DNA of 64,000 nucleotides from assembly GCF_900105965.1 (NCBI RefSeq), contig NZ_FNTV01000001.1:434001-498000 (forward strand), read 5' to 3'. The notes beneath the pieces are model-generated. The model was not told the origin of the DNA. It did not search any database and was given only the letters and a program-made list of their open reading frames with translations. The DNA comes from Arthrobacter alpinus. GTDB taxonomy: Bacteria > Actinomycetota > Actinomycetes > Actinomycetales > Micrococcaceae. Shown here piece after piece: positions 63,730 through 64,000 of this stretch (its first letter is position 1; the number at the start of each line of letters is the position of its first letter). Both the position numbers and the translations under genes were made by a program.

Positions 63730-63752
63730 CAGCTGTGCTCTGAAGCTCGTTT

Positions 63753-64000
63753 CTAAGCCAAGGCGTCGCGACACTTGATAAGTGTGCGCAAGTTGCGGGT
63801 CGTCGTCGTACTTTTGTAGCGAGGGCGGGCCGAAAGCTTGCTGAAGGGGCTGTCCAAGGTGCCGCCGGCGGCGGCGGGCCACGCCAGGGCCTCCGGGCTG
63901 AGCCTGGCAAGTTCGACGCCGGCGATCTCGCTTCCGTGCCGGGCCAGCTCGTCGAGGACGGCGGGGTCGGAGGAGAGGGTGACATAGCTATGGGTGGAGG
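63753..64000 (-). CDS. 3' end of an unidentified gene (runs off the window)
   Basis: An open frame enters from the window edge on the minus strand and ends at TAG (63753-63755). The last 81 residues read through HSYVTLSSDPAVLDELARHG, EIAGVELARLSPEALAWPAA, LDSPFSKLSARPRYKS and NLRTLIKCRDALA. GC-rich third positions and lack of stops support coding. Convergent with the GTPase pair. I do not recognise the family. Confidence 0.6.
   Translation of the reverse strand, partial: STHSYVTLSSDPAVLDELARHGSEIAGVELARLSPEALAWPAAAGGTLDSPFSKLSARPRYKSTTTTRNLRTLIKCRDALA

Overview
The window looks like a chromosomal segment of a high-GC actinobacterium of the Micrococcaceae, most likely Arthrobacter or a close relative. 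The reasons are GTG/TTG starts, strong GC preference at third codon positions, ABC sugar importers without their own ATPase, a C50 carotenoid operon of the decaprenoxanthin type, and the actinobacterial gene order ilvB-ilvN-ilvC ... serA ... leuB ... fumarylacetoacetase-like ... gltX followed by tRNA-Gln and tRNA-Glu. The assignment is inference from gene content, not from a search.

Layout. 1-2.8 kb: tRNA-Leu(TAG), a Bcp peroxiredoxin, a frameshifted GH20 hexosaminidase remnant and two identical tRNA-Lys(CTT) genes. 3-8.8 kb: ilvD, then an attenuator (leader peptide MQRNLVVVIS plus terminator) and ilvBNC. 9-18.3 kb: a ROK repressor divergent from an operon with a sugar ABC importer, ROK kinase, M81 peptidase, GH29 alpha-L-fucosidase and CutC. 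18.6-22 kb: serA and metG. 22-29 kb: an AbiEi-like/nuclease-like orphan, a MacB/FtsX-type exporter, a methyltransferase and an AlkZ-like protein. 29-34.4 kb: a FadR-type regulator divergent from a class V aminotransferase plus ABC importer operon. 34.5-36.6 kb: a NarL-type two-component system.

36.6-45.4 kb: an NAD-binding/DUF2867 protein divergent from a MarR regulator that leads the crtE-crtB-crtI-crtYe-crtYf-crtEb operon, followed by a photolyase, together a photoprotection block. 45.5-50.3 kb: leuB, ilvE, a small secreted DUF2690-like protein, MscS and a fumarylacetoacetase-family enzyme. 50.4-57.3 kb: a second NarL-type two-component system, an amino-acid permease, a large heptad-repeat membrane protein and an SRPBCC/ArsR pair. 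57.5-64 kb: gltX, a HAD hydrolase, tRNA-Gln and tRNA-Glu, a pair of dynamin-like GTPases, and the 3' end of an unidentified gene.

How it fits together: a core of branched-chain amino acid, serine and aminoacyl-tRNA genes keeps its ancestral order, and accessory cassettes (sugar use, export, photoprotection, signalling) have been placed between the core genes. Most cassette ends carry long GC-rich palindromes that probably act as one- or two-way terminators. Several core genes seem to be transcribed leaderless. The most interesting items are the ilvBNC attenuator, the palindrome in the promoter spacer of the aminotransferase operon, the start-codon operator of the ArsR gene, the two-tier periodicity of the heptad-repeat protein, the M81/CutC/fucosidase sugar locus, and the AbiEi-like orphan next to related palindromes. 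No CRISPR array, insertion sequence, prophage or rRNA gene was seen.
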